Shown: positions 19,842 to 28,916, numbered from the stretch's first letter. The stretch: DNA of 64,000 nt from Streptomyces sp. BA2 (GCF_009769735.1 NZ_WSRO01000002.1:2492001-2556000), one strand, 5' to 3'. Numbers and translations are program-made. Notes: generated by a model from the letters alone, not told the origin.

Positions 19842-20741
19842 TCAGCCCTTACGCCCCCGGCGAGTCATCGCCACCGCCCCGCCCCCCGCAGCGAGCAGCG
19901 CAACCGCACCCCCCACCAGGTACGGCGTGGCCGAGTTCCCCCCGGTCTCGGCGAGGTTCGCCTCCTGCGGCTTCGTCGCCACCGGCTTCTCCTCCACACC
20001 CCCCTGCGGCTTCACCGCAGCGGGCGCCTCGCAGGAGGCCCCGGCCAGCGTCACCGTCCCCTCCACCTCCGCGACATTCAGCTTCAGGGGGTTCACGGAC
20101 ACCTTCAGCTCCAGCGCGGACGCCGCCGCCGTACGCGACGTCGTATGCGTCTTCGACAGGTCGAGCCGCACCTCACCGACCCCCGGCACCTTCACCTGCG
20201 TCGTTCCCCCCGCCGACAGCGTGACCTTCTTGCCGAGCACCGTGACGCCGCCAAGGAGATTCGCCTCGGCGACAGGCCGCTCGCCCGCCGCGCAGACCGC
20301 CTTGGACGTCACCTGCTCGACCTCGATCAGGGACAGCAGCGGCAGGCCCGGCACATGCACCTTCGCCCGCGCGATGTTGCTGTAGCCCTCCGCCTTCCCG
20401 TCCTCGACGTTCGCCTTCGCGGTGGCGACGTCCGCCCGCAGCACGCTGAACGGCTGTCCGCCGTTGACCCCGTCAAGCTCGGCGGTGAGCGCGGTCTTCC
20501 CGGCGCTGGCCGGTGCCTGTACTTCGTTGAGCGAGACCTTGAGCGGGACGTTCAGGGTCTTGTTGAGCAGGGACACGTCGAGCCCGGTGCGCAGCACGAC
20601 GGCGTTCGCGCGGCCCTTGTCGCCGCCCGTCGCCGACGCGGGGCCCGCGGTGGCGAGCGCCGCGGGGCCCGCGGCGAGAACCGTGGCGGTGGCGATCACG
20701 CCGATGCGGCGCGCGGGCATGCGGAAGGTGTTGCTGTTCAA
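19842..20741 (-). CDS. Secreted LAETG-anchored surface protein (sortase substrate)
   Basis: A 299-residue exported protein. It has an N-terminal signal sequence (RRIGVIATATVLAAGPAALA, cleaved near the ATAGPASATG region), a roughly 215-residue body of Val/Lys-rich beta-type sequence with two Cys residues, a Pro/Lys stalk (KPQGGVEEKPVATKPQ) and a C-terminal sorting signal: LAETGG, a hydrophobic span and TRRGRKG. LAxTG signals are used by class E sortases of Streptomyces. I take TTG at 20741 as start because GTGGGGG lies 10 bases upstream; ATG at 20720 lacks a binding site. It faces the cob cluster. From memory it resembles the S. coelicolor sortase substrate encoded beside the cob genes. Function unknown. 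Confidence 0.85.
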   Translation of the reverse strand: MNSNTFRMPARRIGVIATATVLAAGPAALATAGPASATGGDKGRANAVVLRTGLDVSLLNKTLNVPLKVSLNEVQAPASAGKTALTAELDGVNGGQPFSVLRADVATAKANVEDGKAEGYSNIARAKVHVPGLPLLSLIEVEQVTSKAVCAAGERPVAEANLLGGVTVLGKKVTLSAGGTTQVKVPGVGEVRLDLSKTHTTSRTAAASALELKVSVNPLKLNVAEVEGTVTLAGASCEAPAAVKPQGGVEEKPVATKPQEANLAETGGNSATPYLVGGAVALLAAGGGAVAMTRRGRKG

Positions 20742-21252
20742 GGTGGTGGAACCCCCACAGGAGATACGGAGTCGCCGGAAGCCTCGCGCTTCGCTGGATG
20801 GGGACATCGCTTGAGCACGACACCGGCAACATCGACAGGGGGAATCTTTACGCACTGAGAGTGAATAGCCAGCGACCGAGCGTGAGTTCACTCCAAAGGG
20901 AGGTTTCCGCCCTTGCTTTCGATTCTTCAGGCACGGACGTTCCCCCGAACCACCCGAGCAACTCCCTGGCTCGAACACGTCGGTTGACGCCGACGCCGTG
21001 GCCGAATGATGTGTAACGAACCGAGGCCCGATTGCGTAACGCTCCGTCAATATGAGTCACATGGGACAGACGCGGCGCACGAGTGGCGAGGAGTGGTGCG
21101 CGCAGGGCGCGTACGGGGTCAGGTTCGAATGGGGGCCCGAGGGAGCCCGGCGGCTCACGGCGGGTGGCCATGCCTTTTCGTTCCCCGATCCCGATCCTTC
21201 CCGAGAACCCGGCTCCGCCGGGACCGGGACCCCCACAACGGGCTGAATCCGC
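20742..21252. other. Gene-free spacer with promoter region and a decayed repeat
   Basis: About 510 bases lie between the LAETG gene and the amidohydrolase stop. The part nearest the LAETG gene is AT-richer and should hold its promoter; a small AAGGG/CCCTT hairpin is near 20896-20914. Bases 21180-21245 look like a decayed repeat (TTCCCCGATCCCGATCCTTC then CCGAGAACCC), similar to the left end of the palindromic family. Short ORFs here lack binding sites and plausible composition. Confidence 0.5.
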
Positions 21253-22344
21253 CTACCCCACCACCCTCCCGTTCAGCACGATCCTCCGCGGCGCCGCCAG
21301 CACCCCCACGTCCTCCCGGGGATCGGCCCCGTACACCACCAGGTCCGCCGGTGCTCCCTCCACCAGGCCGGGGCGTCCCAGCCAGGACCTCGCTCCCCAT
21401 GTCGTCGCCGACAGGGCGTCCACCGCCGGGATTCCGGCGAGCCGCAGCTCGGCCACCTCGGCGGCGACCAGGCCGTGGGCCAGTGAGCCGCCCGCGTCCG
21501 TGCCCGCGTACACCGGCACTCCCGCGTCGTACGCGGCCCGCACCGTGTCGTATCGGCGCTCGTACAGCCGCCGCATGTGCCGCGACCACTTGGGGAACTT
21601 CGATTCACCGCCGTCCGCGAGCTGCGGGAACGTCGCGATGTTCACCAGCGTGGGGACGATCGCGACGCCCCTCTCCGCGAACAGCGGGATCGTCTCCTCG
21701 GTCAGACCCGTCGCGTGCTCGATGCAGTCGATGCCCGCCTCCACCAGGTCCCGCAGGGAGTCCTCGGCGAAGCAGTGCGCCGTCACGCGCGCGCCCAGGC
21801 GGTGCGCCTCGGCGATCGCCGCCTCCACCTCGGCCCGGGGCCAGCACGCCGTCAGGTCCCCGGCGTCGCGGTCGATCCAGTCGCCGACCAGCTTGACCCA
21901 GCCGTCGCCGCGCCGCGCCTCCTGGGCGACGTACGCGACGAGGTCGGAGGGCTCGATCTCGTGGGCGTAGTTGCGGATGTAGCGGCGCGTACGCGCGATG
22001 TGGCGGCCCGCCCGGATGATGTTGGGGAGGTCCTCGCGGTCGTCGATCCAGCGGGTGTCGGACGGGGAGCCCGCGTCGCGGATGAGGAGTGCGCCGATCT
22101 CGCGGTCGGTCAGCGCCTGCTTCTCGGCCGTGGCCGCGTCCACCGGGCCGTGCGCGTCCAGGCCCACGTGGCAGTGCGCGTCGACCAGGCCCGGGAGCGT
22201 CCAGCCCTCGATCGTCGTGACGTCCGCCGCCCGCGCCGGGCGGTCGTACGTCACCCTGCCCCCGACCACCCACAATTCGTCCCGGACCTCGTCCGGGCCG
22301 ACGAGCACCCGCCCCTTCACGTGCAGCACCGTGTGATCGCTCAT
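21253..22344 (-). CDS. Amidohydrolase family protein
   Basis: A 363-residue metal-dependent hydrolase of the urease/dihydroorotase superfamily. Metal-binding motifs are in order: LVDAHCHVGLD (about residue 60), the WVKLVGDWID strand with a Lys candidate for carboxylation, VTAHCFAE, CIEHATGLTEE and GTDAGGSLAHGL. ATG at 22344 is chosen as the first residue of the conserved domain; the upstream frame overlaps the divergent gene. Substrate is not evident; imidazolonepropionase- and prolidase-like relatives exist in this group. No signal peptide is seen, so it is cytoplasmic. Confidence 0.9.
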   Translation of the reverse strand: MSDHTVLHVKGRVLVGPDEVRDELWVVGGRVTYDRPARAADVTTIEGWTLPGLVDAHCHVGLDAHGPVDAATAEKQALTDREIGALLIRDAGSPSDTRWIDDREDLPNIIRAGRHIARTRRYIRNYAHEIEPSDLVAYVAQEARRGDGWVKLVGDWIDRDAGDLTACWPRAEVEAAIAEAHRLGARVTAHCFAEDSLRDLVEAGIDCIEHATGLTEETIPLFAERGVAIVPTLVNIATFPQLADGGESKFPKWSRHMRRLYERRYDTVRAAYDAGVPVYAGTDAGGSLAHGLVAAEVAELRLAGIPAVDALSATTWGARSWLGRPGLVEGAPADLVVYGADPREDVGVLAAPRRIVLNGRVVG

Positions 22345-22432
22345 GTACAGCAGCTTAGGAGCCTGTCGGTACGCTCGGTCCGGCAGCCCGAACGAACTCG
22401 TGAGCGAAGTGAGCAGCGAAGTGAGCAGCACC

Positions 22433-23548
22433 GTGACGACACACGTGACGACGCATCCATTCCTTGACCTGGCCCCCCTGAGCGCCCAGCACTTCGCCTC
22501 CATCGAGGAGCGCGTCGCCGGGCTGCTCTCCACCTCGCAGGACGTCGTGATCATGCAGGGCGAGGCGCTGCTCCCCCTGGAGGGGTGTATCCGGGGCGCG
22601 GCACAGCCCGGCACGACCGCGCTGAACGTCATCACCGGTCCTTACGGGCAGACCTTCGGGAACTGGCTGCGGGACTGCGGTGCGACGGTCGTCGACCTCG
22701 CCGTCCCCTTCCACACGGCCGTCACCGCCGAGCAGGTGCGCCAGGCCCTCGCCGAGCACCCTGAGATCGACTTCGTCTCGCTCGTCCATGCCGAGGCCGC
22801 GACCGGCAACACCAATCCGGTCGCCGAGATCGGTGAGGCCGTACGCGAGCACGGCGCCCTCTTCATGCTCGACGCCGTCGCCTCGGTGGCCGCCGAGCCG
22901 CTGCTCCCGGACGCGTGGGGCGTGGACCTGTGCGTGATCGGCGCGCAGAAGGCGATGGGCGGCCCGGCAGGCGTCTCGGCCGTCTCCGTGAGCGAGCGGG
23001 CCTGGACGCGCCTCGCCGCCAACCCGCGGGCGCCGCGCCGCTCCTACCTCTCCCTCCTGGACTGGAAGGAGCGCTGGATCGACGGCGGCAGGAAGGCGCT
23101 CCTGCACGCGCCCGCCCAGCTGGAGATGCTCGCGCTCGAAGCGTGCGTGGAGCGCATCGAGGCGGAGGGGCTCGACGCGCTGATGGCGCGGCACGCCACC
23201 GCCGCCGCGGCGACGCGTGCGGGCGCGATCGCCCTGGGCGGCGGCCTCACGCCGTACGTCCACGAGGCGAGGGACGCCGCTCCGGTCGCCACGACGCTGC
23301 GGGCCCCGGACGGAGTCGACGCCTCGGAGCTCGTCGCCAAGGCCCTCTCCGCGGACCCGGTGCTTCCGCTGGTCGCCGGCGGCGGAGCCCTTGCCACGGA
23401 GATGATCCGGGTGAACCACTACGGTCCGGACGCGACCCGAGGAGTGGTGCACGCCTCGCTCGCCGCGCTGGGCGCCGCGATGGGCGAGACCGGCCTCGCG
23501 GTCGACCTCGAAGCGGCACGGCGCGCGGTGACGGCCGCCTGGCAGTAG
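22433..23548 (+). CDS. Class-V aminotransferase (alanine-glyoxylate / pyridoxamine-pyruvate type)
   Basis: About 371 residues, PLP-dependent. [34 protein letters not shown] and [20 protein letters not shown] (with the PLP lysine in GAQKAMGG) are typical of the alanine-glyoxylate/serine-pyruvate group. Several GTG codons are possible starts (22400, 22421, 22433, 22445) within a short tandem repeat GTGAGCAGCGAA; I use 22433, where the conserved sequence begins soon after. It is divergent from the amidohydrolase, leaving under 100 bases for both promoters. The amino donor and acceptor cannot be told from sequence. Confidence 0.85.
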   Translation: MTTHVTTHPFLDLAPLSAQHFASIEERVAGLLSTSQDVVIMQGEALLPLEGCIRGAAQPGTTALNVITGPYGQTFGNWLRDCGATVVDLAVPFHTAVTAEQVRQALAEHPEIDFVSLVHAEAATGNTNPVAEIGEAVREHGALFMLDAVASVAAEPLLPDAWGVDLCVIGAQKAMGGPAGVSAVSVSERAWTRLAANPRAPRRSYLSLLDWKERWIDGGRKALLHAPAQLEMLALEACVERIEAEGLDALMARHATAAAATRAGAIALGGGLTPYVHEARDAAPVATTLRAPDGVDASELVAKALSADPVLPLVAGGGALATEMIRVNHYGPDATRGVVHASLAALGAAMGETGLAVDLEAARRAVTAAWQ

Positions 23549-23607
23549 GCGTCTGAGCACGCGTGGCGGCGTGACCGCCGCGCCCACGCTCCCGGACGGC
23601 CGCTCTC

Positions 23608-23885
23608 GTGCAGCATCTGGCCGAGGTGGAGCGGAACTGGTTCCAGCGGGTGCTAGCCGGGCGGGGCGTGCCGTCGGTGTACGGGGGCGGGGCGGGGGCC
23701 GGGAGATCTGCGAGGGACGCTCGCTGGACGACGTCGGGCGGCTCAGCGAGCGGGAAGCGGCCGTGACGGGCAGCGCCGAGGTCAGCCTGCGCTGGATCCT
23801 GGTCCACCTCATCGAGGAGTACGCGCGGCGGGGCGGTCACGTCGATCTTCTCAGGGAGGGGATCGACGGGGTGACGGGGCCGTAA
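23608..23885 (+). pseudogene. Decayed DinB/DUF664-type gene
   Basis: Two pieces of one protein are in different frames. From 23608 (frame of 23608) the translation [20 protein letters not shown] matches the N-terminal helix of DUF664/DinB proteins; from about 23700, in another frame, [20 protein letters not shown] and then [20 protein letters not shown] and [12 protein letters not shown] match the C-terminal part. The middle part is missing or scrambled and no start precedes the first part, so the gene is broken by frameshift and internal deletion. Such proteins are metal-binding, thiol-linked hydrolase/transferase-like. Confidence 0.75.
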
Positions 23886-24217
23886 ATACTCTACGTAAAT
23901 TCACGGACGAATTCTCACCGCTTCTTTATCCACTTTATGAGCACAGCTTCCCGTATTCTTCTGCCCGCTTTCCGGAGACCTAAACACTAAGATTTCGACA
24001 GGGCGAAGTCTCACAATTCGGACATGCTTCGAGGGAGTTACGGTTCTGTGACGTACTCCACAACGCGCCCGCTATGCACCGTATGACCCCATCAAATCAG
24101 GCCATACCGCCGGGGATTCCTGCGGGCGCGCACCCCCGCGTGATAACACATCGGGCGCTCTGACGTAACCCCTCCCGGCGATGCAATTAAAGAAATTGCT
24201 CGGTAAATTCAATCCGC
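23886..24217 (+). promoter_or_regulatory. AT-richer upstream region of the ectoine operon
   Basis: This 330-base spacer is clearly AT-richer than its surroundings and has no gene. It should carry the osmotically controlled promoter(s) of ectABCD. A GCAATT-AAAGA-AATTGC inverted repeat lies at 24183-24199, ending 18 bases before the ectA ATG, a possible operator or leader hairpin. I could not fix -35/-10 boxes with confidence. No purine-rich binding site precedes ectA. Confidence 0.5.
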
Positions 24218-24811
24218 ATGACCGCTGCACAAGCCGATCTACCGACCGACCTGCTAGCGAATTCCCTGGAAATGCCCGAGGGGTTGCGACTCGACACCCC
24301 CGACGTCGCCGACGGCGCCGCGATCTGGCGCATCGCACGCGACTCGAAGGTGTTGGACCTCAACTCCTCGTACAGCTACCTGCTGTGGTGCCGCGACTTC
24401 GCGGCGACCTCCGTGGTGGCCAGGGACTCGAACGGTGAGCCCGCCGGGTTCATCACCGGCTACATCCGGCCCGAGCGGCCCCGCACCCTGGTGGTCTGGC
24501 AGGTGGCCGTCGACCAGGCGCACCGCGGCCGCGGCCTTGCCGGTGCGCTGCTCGACGGCCTCACCGCCAAGGTGGCCGCCGACCGGGAGCTGGTCTCGGT
24601 CGAGACGACCATCACGCCGGACAACGCACCGTCCCAGCGGCTCTTCACCTCGTACGCACAGCGCCACGGAGCGTCCGTCGAGCGCACGGTGCTCTTCGAC
24701 GCCGGACTCTTCCCCGACGAGGGGCACGAGCCCGAGGTCCTGTTCCTGATCGAGCCGATCGCACAGACCGGGAAAGCCGCGCAGATCGAACCGGTCGAGC
24801 CAGTCGGCTGA
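24218..24811 (+). CDS. ectA: L-2,4-diaminobutyrate N-gamma-acetyltransferase EctA
   Basis: A 197-residue GNAT enzyme that acetylates diaminobutyrate, second step of ectoine synthesis. Family features: LDTPDVADGAAIWRIARDS, LDLNSSYSYLLWCRDFAATS and the acetyl-CoA loop VDQAHRGRGLAGALLDGL, then TITPDNAPSQRLFTSYAQ. It is first of four genes in the usual ectABCD order; ectB starts 78 bases later. The ATG lacks a visible Shine-Dalgarno sequence, in contrast to ectB, so translation may be leaderless or weak. No defect seen. Confidence 0.97.
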   Translation: MTAAQADLPTDLLANSLEMPEGLRLDTPDVADGAAIWRIARDSKVLDLNSSYSYLLWCRDFAATSVVARDSNGEPAGFITGYIRPERPRTLVVWQVAVDQAHRGRGLAGALLDGLTAKVAADRELVSVETTITPDNAPSQRLFTSYAQRHGASVERTVLFDAGLFPDEGHEPEVLFLIEPIAQTGKAAQIEPVEPVG

Positions 24812-24889
24812 GTTCCGCCCTTTCCCCCCCACGAACCACCTGTCACTCCCCCCACCTCCCACGTCTTTCCATCTCCCAGGAGATCTGCT

Positions 24890-26161
24890 GTGACCATCAC
24901 CCAGCCCGACCTGAGCGTCTTCGAGACCCTGGAGTCGGAGGTGCGCAGCTACTGCCGCGGTTGGCCCACTGTCTTCGACCGTGCGCAGGGCAGCCGCATG
25001 TTCGACGAAGACGGCCACTCGTACCTCGACTTCTTCGCCGGGGCCGGCTCGCTCAACTACGGCCACAACAACCCGGTCCTCAAACGCGCCCTGATCGACT
25101 ACCTGGAGCGCGACAGCGTCGTCCATGGACTCGACATGTCGACGACCGCCAAGCGCGCGTTCCTCGAGTCGTTCCAGAACATCATCCTGCGCCCGCGTGA
25201 CCTTCCGTACAAGGTCATGTTCCCGGGCCCGACGGGCACCAACGCCGTCGAGTCCGCGCTGAAGCTGGCCCGCAAGGTCAAGGGCCGCGAGTCGATCGTG
25301 TCGTTCACGAACGCCTTCCACGGCATGTCGCTCGGCTCGCTCGCGGTGACCGGCAACGCCTTCAAGCGCGCCGGCGCCGGCATTCCGCTGGTGCACGGCA
25401 CGCCGATGCCCTTCGACCGCTACCTCGAAGGCACGACCCCCGACTTCGTCTGGTTCGAGCGTCTGCTCGAGGACCAGGGCTCCGGCCTCAACCAGCCCGC
25501 CGCCGTGATCGTCGAGACGGTGCAGGGCGAGGGCGGCATCAACGTCGCCCGCGCCGAGTGGCTCCGCAAGCTCGCCGACGTGTGCAAGCGCTGGGACATG
25601 CTGCTCATCGTCGACGACATCCAGATGGGCTGCGGCCGCACCGGCGCGTTCTTCTCCTTCGAGGAGGCGGGCATCACGCCGGACATCGTGACGGTGTCCA
25701 AGTCCATCAGCGGCTACGGCATGCCGATGGCGCTGACGCTGTTCAAGCCCGAGCTGGACATCTGGGAGCCGGGCGAGCACAACGGCACCTTCCGCGGCAA
25801 CAACCCGGCCTTCGTCACGGCCGCCGCCGCCCTGGAGACCTACTGGTCCGACGGCCCGGCCATGGAGAAGCAGACCCGTGCCCGCGGCGAGCAGGTCGAG
25901 GAGGCGTTCAAGGCGATCGTCGACGAGAACCCCGGCGCCATCAAGGAGTACCGCGGCCGCGGTCTCGTCTGGGGCATGGAGTTCATCGACAAGGCACGCG
26001 CGGGCGCCATCGCCAAGCGCGCCTTCGAACTCGGCCTGCTCATCGAGACCTCGGGGCCCGAGAGCGAGGTCGTCAAGCTCCTTCCGGCGCTGACGATCAC
26101 CGCCGACGAGCTGGACGAAGGACTTCGCACGCTCGCCCGCGCGGTGCGCGAGACCGCCTGA
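24890..26161 (+). CDS. ectB: Diaminobutyrate-2-oxoglutarate transaminase EctB
   Basis: A 423-residue class III aminotransferase making L-2,4-diaminobutyrate from aspartate semialdehyde with glutamate. GTG start with AGGAGAT upstream. Motifs: FFAGAGSLNYGHNNP, FPGPTGTNAVESALKLAR, TNAFHGMSLGSLAVTGN, LIVDDIQMGCGRTG and the PLP lysine in TVSKSISGYGMPMAL. Length is exactly that of EctB proteins. It is 84 bases from ectC. Confidence 0.97.
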   Translation: MTITQPDLSVFETLESEVRSYCRGWPTVFDRAQGSRMFDEDGHSYLDFFAGAGSLNYGHNNPVLKRALIDYLERDSVVHGLDMSTTAKRAFLESFQNIILRPRDLPYKVMFPGPTGTNAVESALKLARKVKGRESIVSFTNAFHGMSLGSLAVTGNAFKRAGAGIPLVHGTPMPFDRYLEGTTPDFVWFERLLEDQGSGLNQPAAVIVETVQGEGGINVARAEWLRKLADVCKRWDMLLIVDDIQMGCGRTGAFFSFEEAGITPDIVTVSKSISGYGMPMALTLFKPELDIWEPGEHNGTFRGNNPAFVTAAAALETYWSDGPAMEKQTRARGEQVEEAFKAIVDENPGAIKEYRGRGLVWGMEFIDKARAGAIAKRAFELGLLIETSGPESEVVKLLPALTITADELDEGLRTLARAVRETA

Positions 26162-26245
26162 GCGGTGCGCCGGGCCGCCGCCGCGTCGGCGGCGGCCCGG
26201 CCGCCCGCCTCCTCACCCCCGTAAGAGAAAAGGAACCAACTCACC

Positions 26246-26650
26246 GTGATCGTCCGTTCGTTCAAGGACATTGAAGGCACCGACCGGCATGTGAAGGCCG
26301 CTTCGGGCACCTGGGAGAGCAAGCGCATCGTCCTCGCCAAGGAGCGGGTGGGCTTCTCGGTCCACGAGACCATCCTGTACGCGGGTACGGAGACGTCGAT
26401 GTGGTACGCCAACCACATCGAGGCCGTCGTGTGCACCAAGGGCGAGGCCGAGCTGACCGACGACACGACCGGCGAGAAGTACACGATCACGCCGGGCACG
26501 ATGTACCTGCTCGACGGGCACGAGAAGCACACGATGCGGATCAAGGAGGACTTCCACTGCATCTGTGTCTTCAACCCGCCCGTCACGGGTCGTGAGGACC
26601 ACGACGAGAACGGCGTGTACCCGCTGCTCACGGAGCCGGAGCCGGCCTAG
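26246..26650 (+). CDS. ectC: L-ectoine synthase EctC
   Basis: A 134-residue cupin that cyclises N-gamma-acetyl-diaminobutyrate to ectoine. GTG start behind AAAAGGAA. Family blocks: [60 protein letters not shown] and [20 protein letters not shown], which include the metal-binding residues of the cupin barrel. Size is typical. Followed by ectD after 101 bases containing GAGAGGAGAGGC. Confidence 0.98.
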   Translation: MIVRSFKDIEGTDRHVKAASGTWESKRIVLAKERVGFSVHETILYAGTETSMWYANHIEAVVCTKGEAELTDDTTGEKYTITPGTMYLLDGHEKHTMRIKEDFHCICVFNPPVTGREDHDENGVYPLLTEPEPA

Positions 26651-26751
26651 CCGGAGCACGCCCCCTGAATCTCCCTCGCCGCCCTCTTCCTCTGGGCGGC
26701 GGGGGTGTACATCCCGGAAAGGGCCGTACGAGAGGAGAGGCAGGCAACACC

Positions 26752-27651
26752 ATGACCACCGCACCCGAACGCACCGCCGACCTGTACCCGACCCGAGGCA
26801 CCGAAGAGGTCCTCATCGAGCGCAAGGACCCCGTCGTGTGGTCCGAGCCGGGTACGCCGGGGCCCATCGCGGCCGATGATCTGGCGGGGTTCGAACGGGA
26901 CGGTTTCCTGGCGATCGACCAGCTCATCACCCCGGACGAGGTGAGCGTCTACCACGCCGAGCTCACGCGGTTGATCGACGACCCCACGATGCGGGCGGAC
27001 GAGCGCTCCATCGTGGAGCCGCGCTCCCAGGAGATCCGCACCATCTTTGAGGTGCACAAGATCAGCGAGCTGTTCAAGAAGCTCGCAGCCGACCCGCGAG
27101 TGGTGGGTCGGGCCCGGCAGATCCTGGGCTCCGACGTGTATGTCCACCAGTCCCGGATCAACGTGAAGCCCGGCTTCGGAGCCTCCGGGTTCTACTGGCA
27201 CTCGGACTTCGAGACCTGGCACGCCGAGGACGGGCTCGCGAACATGCGGACCGTCTCCGTCTCGATCGCGCTCACGAAGAATCACGACACCAACGGCGGC
27301 CTCATGATCATGCCGGGGTCGCACAAGACGTTCCTCGGCTGTGAAGGCGCGACGCCGAAGGACAACTACAAGCGGTCCCTGCAGATGCAGGACGCGGGCA
27401 TTCCCTCGGACGGGACGCTGACCAGCCTCGCATCGGACTACGGCATCCGGCTCTTCACCGGTGAGGCGGGCTCCGCGACCTGGTTCGACTGCAATGCCAT
27501 GCACGGTTCGGGGGACAACATCACGCCGTTCCCGCGCAGCAACGTCTTCATCGTGTTCAACAGTGTGGAGAACACGGCGGTGGAGCCGTTCGCGGCACCG
27601 GTCCGGCGGCCGGAATACATTGGGGCTCGGGACTTCACTCCGGTGAAGTAG
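26752..27651 (+). CDS. ectD: Ectoine 5-hydroxylase EctD
   Basis: A 299-residue Fe(II)/2-oxoglutarate-dependent dioxygenase converting ectoine to 5-hydroxyectoine. The EctD signature FYWHSDFETWHAEDGLANMR holds the HxD iron ligands, and NAMHGSGDNITPFPRSN holds the distal His and the 2-oxoglutarate-binding Arg. FEREGFLAIDQLI-like sequence near the N-terminus is typical. The ribosome binding site is GAGAGGAGAGG. It ends the operon; a hairpin follows 51 bases later. Confidence 0.97.
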   Translation: MTTAPERTADLYPTRGTEEVLIERKDPVVWSEPGTPGPIAADDLAGFERDGFLAIDQLITPDEVSVYHAELTRLIDDPTMRADERSIVEPRSQEIRTIFEVHKISELFKKLAADPRVVGRARQILGSDVYVHQSRINVKPGFGASGFYWHSDFETWHAEDGLANMRTVSVSIALTKNHDTNGGLMIMPGSHKTFLGCEGATPKDNYKRSLQMQDAGIPSDGTLTSLASDYGIRLFTGEAGSATWFDCNAMHGSGDNITPFPRSNVFIVFNSVENTAVEPFAAPVRRPEYIGARDFTPVK

Positions 27652-27702
27652 GCAGTCTCTGAAATTAAGCAGTCTCTGAAGTAAGCGGTCTCGTACGAGA
27701 GT

Positions 27703-27730
27703 TGGCCCGGCACCTGGGGGTGCCGGGCCA
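27703..27730 (+). terminator. Hairpin terminator after ectD
   Basis: A perfect 10-base-pair stem, TGGCCCGGCA (27703-27712) with TGCCGGGCCA (27721-27730) and an 8-base loop. It lies between the convergent ectD and alkene reductase genes and can stop both. Before it, a short imperfect tandem repeat (AAGCAGTCTCTGAA, 27654-27690) is seen. Confidence 0.8.
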
Positions 27731-27769
27731 CACTTGGTTCGGGGTGCTTGTGCTGTGGGTGGTACGGGG

Positions 27770-28837
27770 TTACAGCGCCGGGTAGTCCGTGTAGCCCTTC
27801 TCCGTGCCGCCGTAGAACGTCGCCGGGTCAGGCGTGTTGTACGGGCCTTCGGCCTTGAGGCGGGCCGGCAGGTCGGGGTTGGCGAGGAACAGCGCACCGA
27901 ACGCGACGACGTCCGCGGTGCCGTCCTCGACCAGGGCGAGCGCGTCGCGCCCCGTGGGGCCCTCGGTCGCGGGGTTCAGGATGAAGGGTCCGTTGAAGCT
28001 CCCGCGCAGGGTGGTCACCAGGTCGCGGATCGGCCCCACCTCCATGACGTGCAGGTACGCCAGGTCCAGCGCGCTCAGCTCCTTGACCAGGGAGGTGTAC
28101 GTGGCCTCGAGCTCGTCCGCGGGCTCGGAGATGTCGTTGAAGGGGTTGCCGGGAGACAGACGGATGCCGGTGCGGGCGGCGCCGATCTCGGCGGAGACCG
28201 CCCTCGCGGTCTCGACCGCGAAGCGGATGCGGTTCTCCGGGGTGCCACCCCATTCGTCGGTGCGCCGGTTGGAGCCCGGCGCCAGGAACTGGTGGATCAA
28301 GTAGCCGTTGGCGCCGTGCAGTTCGACGCCGTCGAAGCCCGCGTCGATGGCGTTGCGGGCCGCGGCCACGAAGTCGGCGATGGTGGCGCGGATCTCGTCG
28401 CCGGTCAGCTCGCGGGGCGTGACGAAGTCCTTGGGACCCTCGGCCGTGTAGACCTGCCCCTCGGCCGCGACGGCCGAGGGTGCCACGTTCACCAGGCCGT
28501 CGGGGAGCAGTACGGGGTGGCCGATGCGGCCGGTGTGCATGATCTGGGCGAAGATCTTGCCGCCCGCGGCGTGGACGGCGGCGGTGACCTTGCGCCAGGA
28601 CGCGATCTGCTCGGCGGAGTGCAGGCCCGGGGTGTCCGGATAGCCCTGGCCGACGACGGAGGGCTGAATACCCTCCGTGATGATCAGGCCGGCCGAGGCG
28701 CGCTGGGCGTAGTACTCGGCGGTGAGGTCAGTGGCGGTGGCGCCCTGGCCCGCACGGCTTCGGGTCATCGGAGCCATGGCGATGCGGTTGGCGAGCGGGG
28801 TGCCCGCGAGGTCGAGGGAGTCGAACGCGGTGGTCAT
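27770..28837 (-). CDS. Old Yellow Enzyme family alkene reductase
   Basis: A 355-residue FMN-dependent NAD(P)H oxidoreductase that reduces activated double bonds of enones and other electrophiles. MAPMTRSRA near the N-terminus, KIFAQIMHTGRIGHP, VELHGANGYLIHQFL, SNRRTDEWGGTPENRIRFA and GIRLSPGNPFND are typical. ATG at 28837 is preferred to the longer frame because the latter runs through the shared promoter. It is divergent from a MarR regulator with two palindromes between them, so it is probably induced by its substrate or by thiol-reactive stress. Confidence 0.93.
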   Translation of the reverse strand: MTTAFDSLDLAGTPLANRIAMAPMTRSRAGQGATATDLTAEYYAQRASAGLIITEGIQPSVVGQGYPDTPGLHSAEQIASWRKVTAAVHAAGGKIFAQIMHTGRIGHPVLLPDGLVNVAPSAVAAEGQVYTAEGPKDFVTPRELTGDEIRATIADFVAAARNAIDAGFDGVELHGANGYLIHQFLAPGSNRRTDEWGGTPENRIRFAVETARAVSAEIGAARTGIRLSPGNPFNDISEPADELEATYTSLVKELSALDLAYLHVMEVGPIRDLVTTLRGSFNGPFILNPATEGPTGRDALALVEDGTADVVAFGALFLANPDLPARLKAEGPYNTPDPATFYGGTEKGYTDYPAL

Positions 28838-28859
28838 CTGGTGCCCCCAGGGAAAGTTA

Positions 28860-28916
28860 TTGGTCGGCCAAGTAATCGAACCGGATGTCACTGTAGCGCA
28901 TTCCTTGGCCGGCCAA
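28860..28916. promoter_or_regulatory. Two palindromic operators between OYE and MarR genes
   Basis: TTGGTCGGCCAA at 28860-28871 and TTGGCCGGCCAA at 28905-28916 are near-identical 12-base palindromes whose centres are 45 bases apart. TAA or ATAA flanks them on the outside. Placed in the only space for both divergent promoters, they are very likely the binding sites of the MarR protein encoded next door. Confidence 0.7.

Noticed and set aside
21052..21246. Small forward ORF (64 codons) before the amidohydrolase stop
   Set aside because: Half of it is a decayed repeat, and there is no ribosome site or recognisable sequence.
23886..24217. AT-rich stretch considered as a foreign island or att site
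   Set aside because: No integrase, tRNA or direct repeats; an AT-richer promoter of the ectoine operon explains it.
24181..24438. ATG at 24181 giving an 85-codon frame overlapping ectA
   Set aside because: No ribosome site; the sequence becomes Arg-rich inside ectA and ectA itself is certain.
27654..27690. Short tandem repeat AAGCAGTCTCTGAA considered as a CRISPR-like repeat
   Set aside because: Only two to three imperfect copies without spacers of uniform size.
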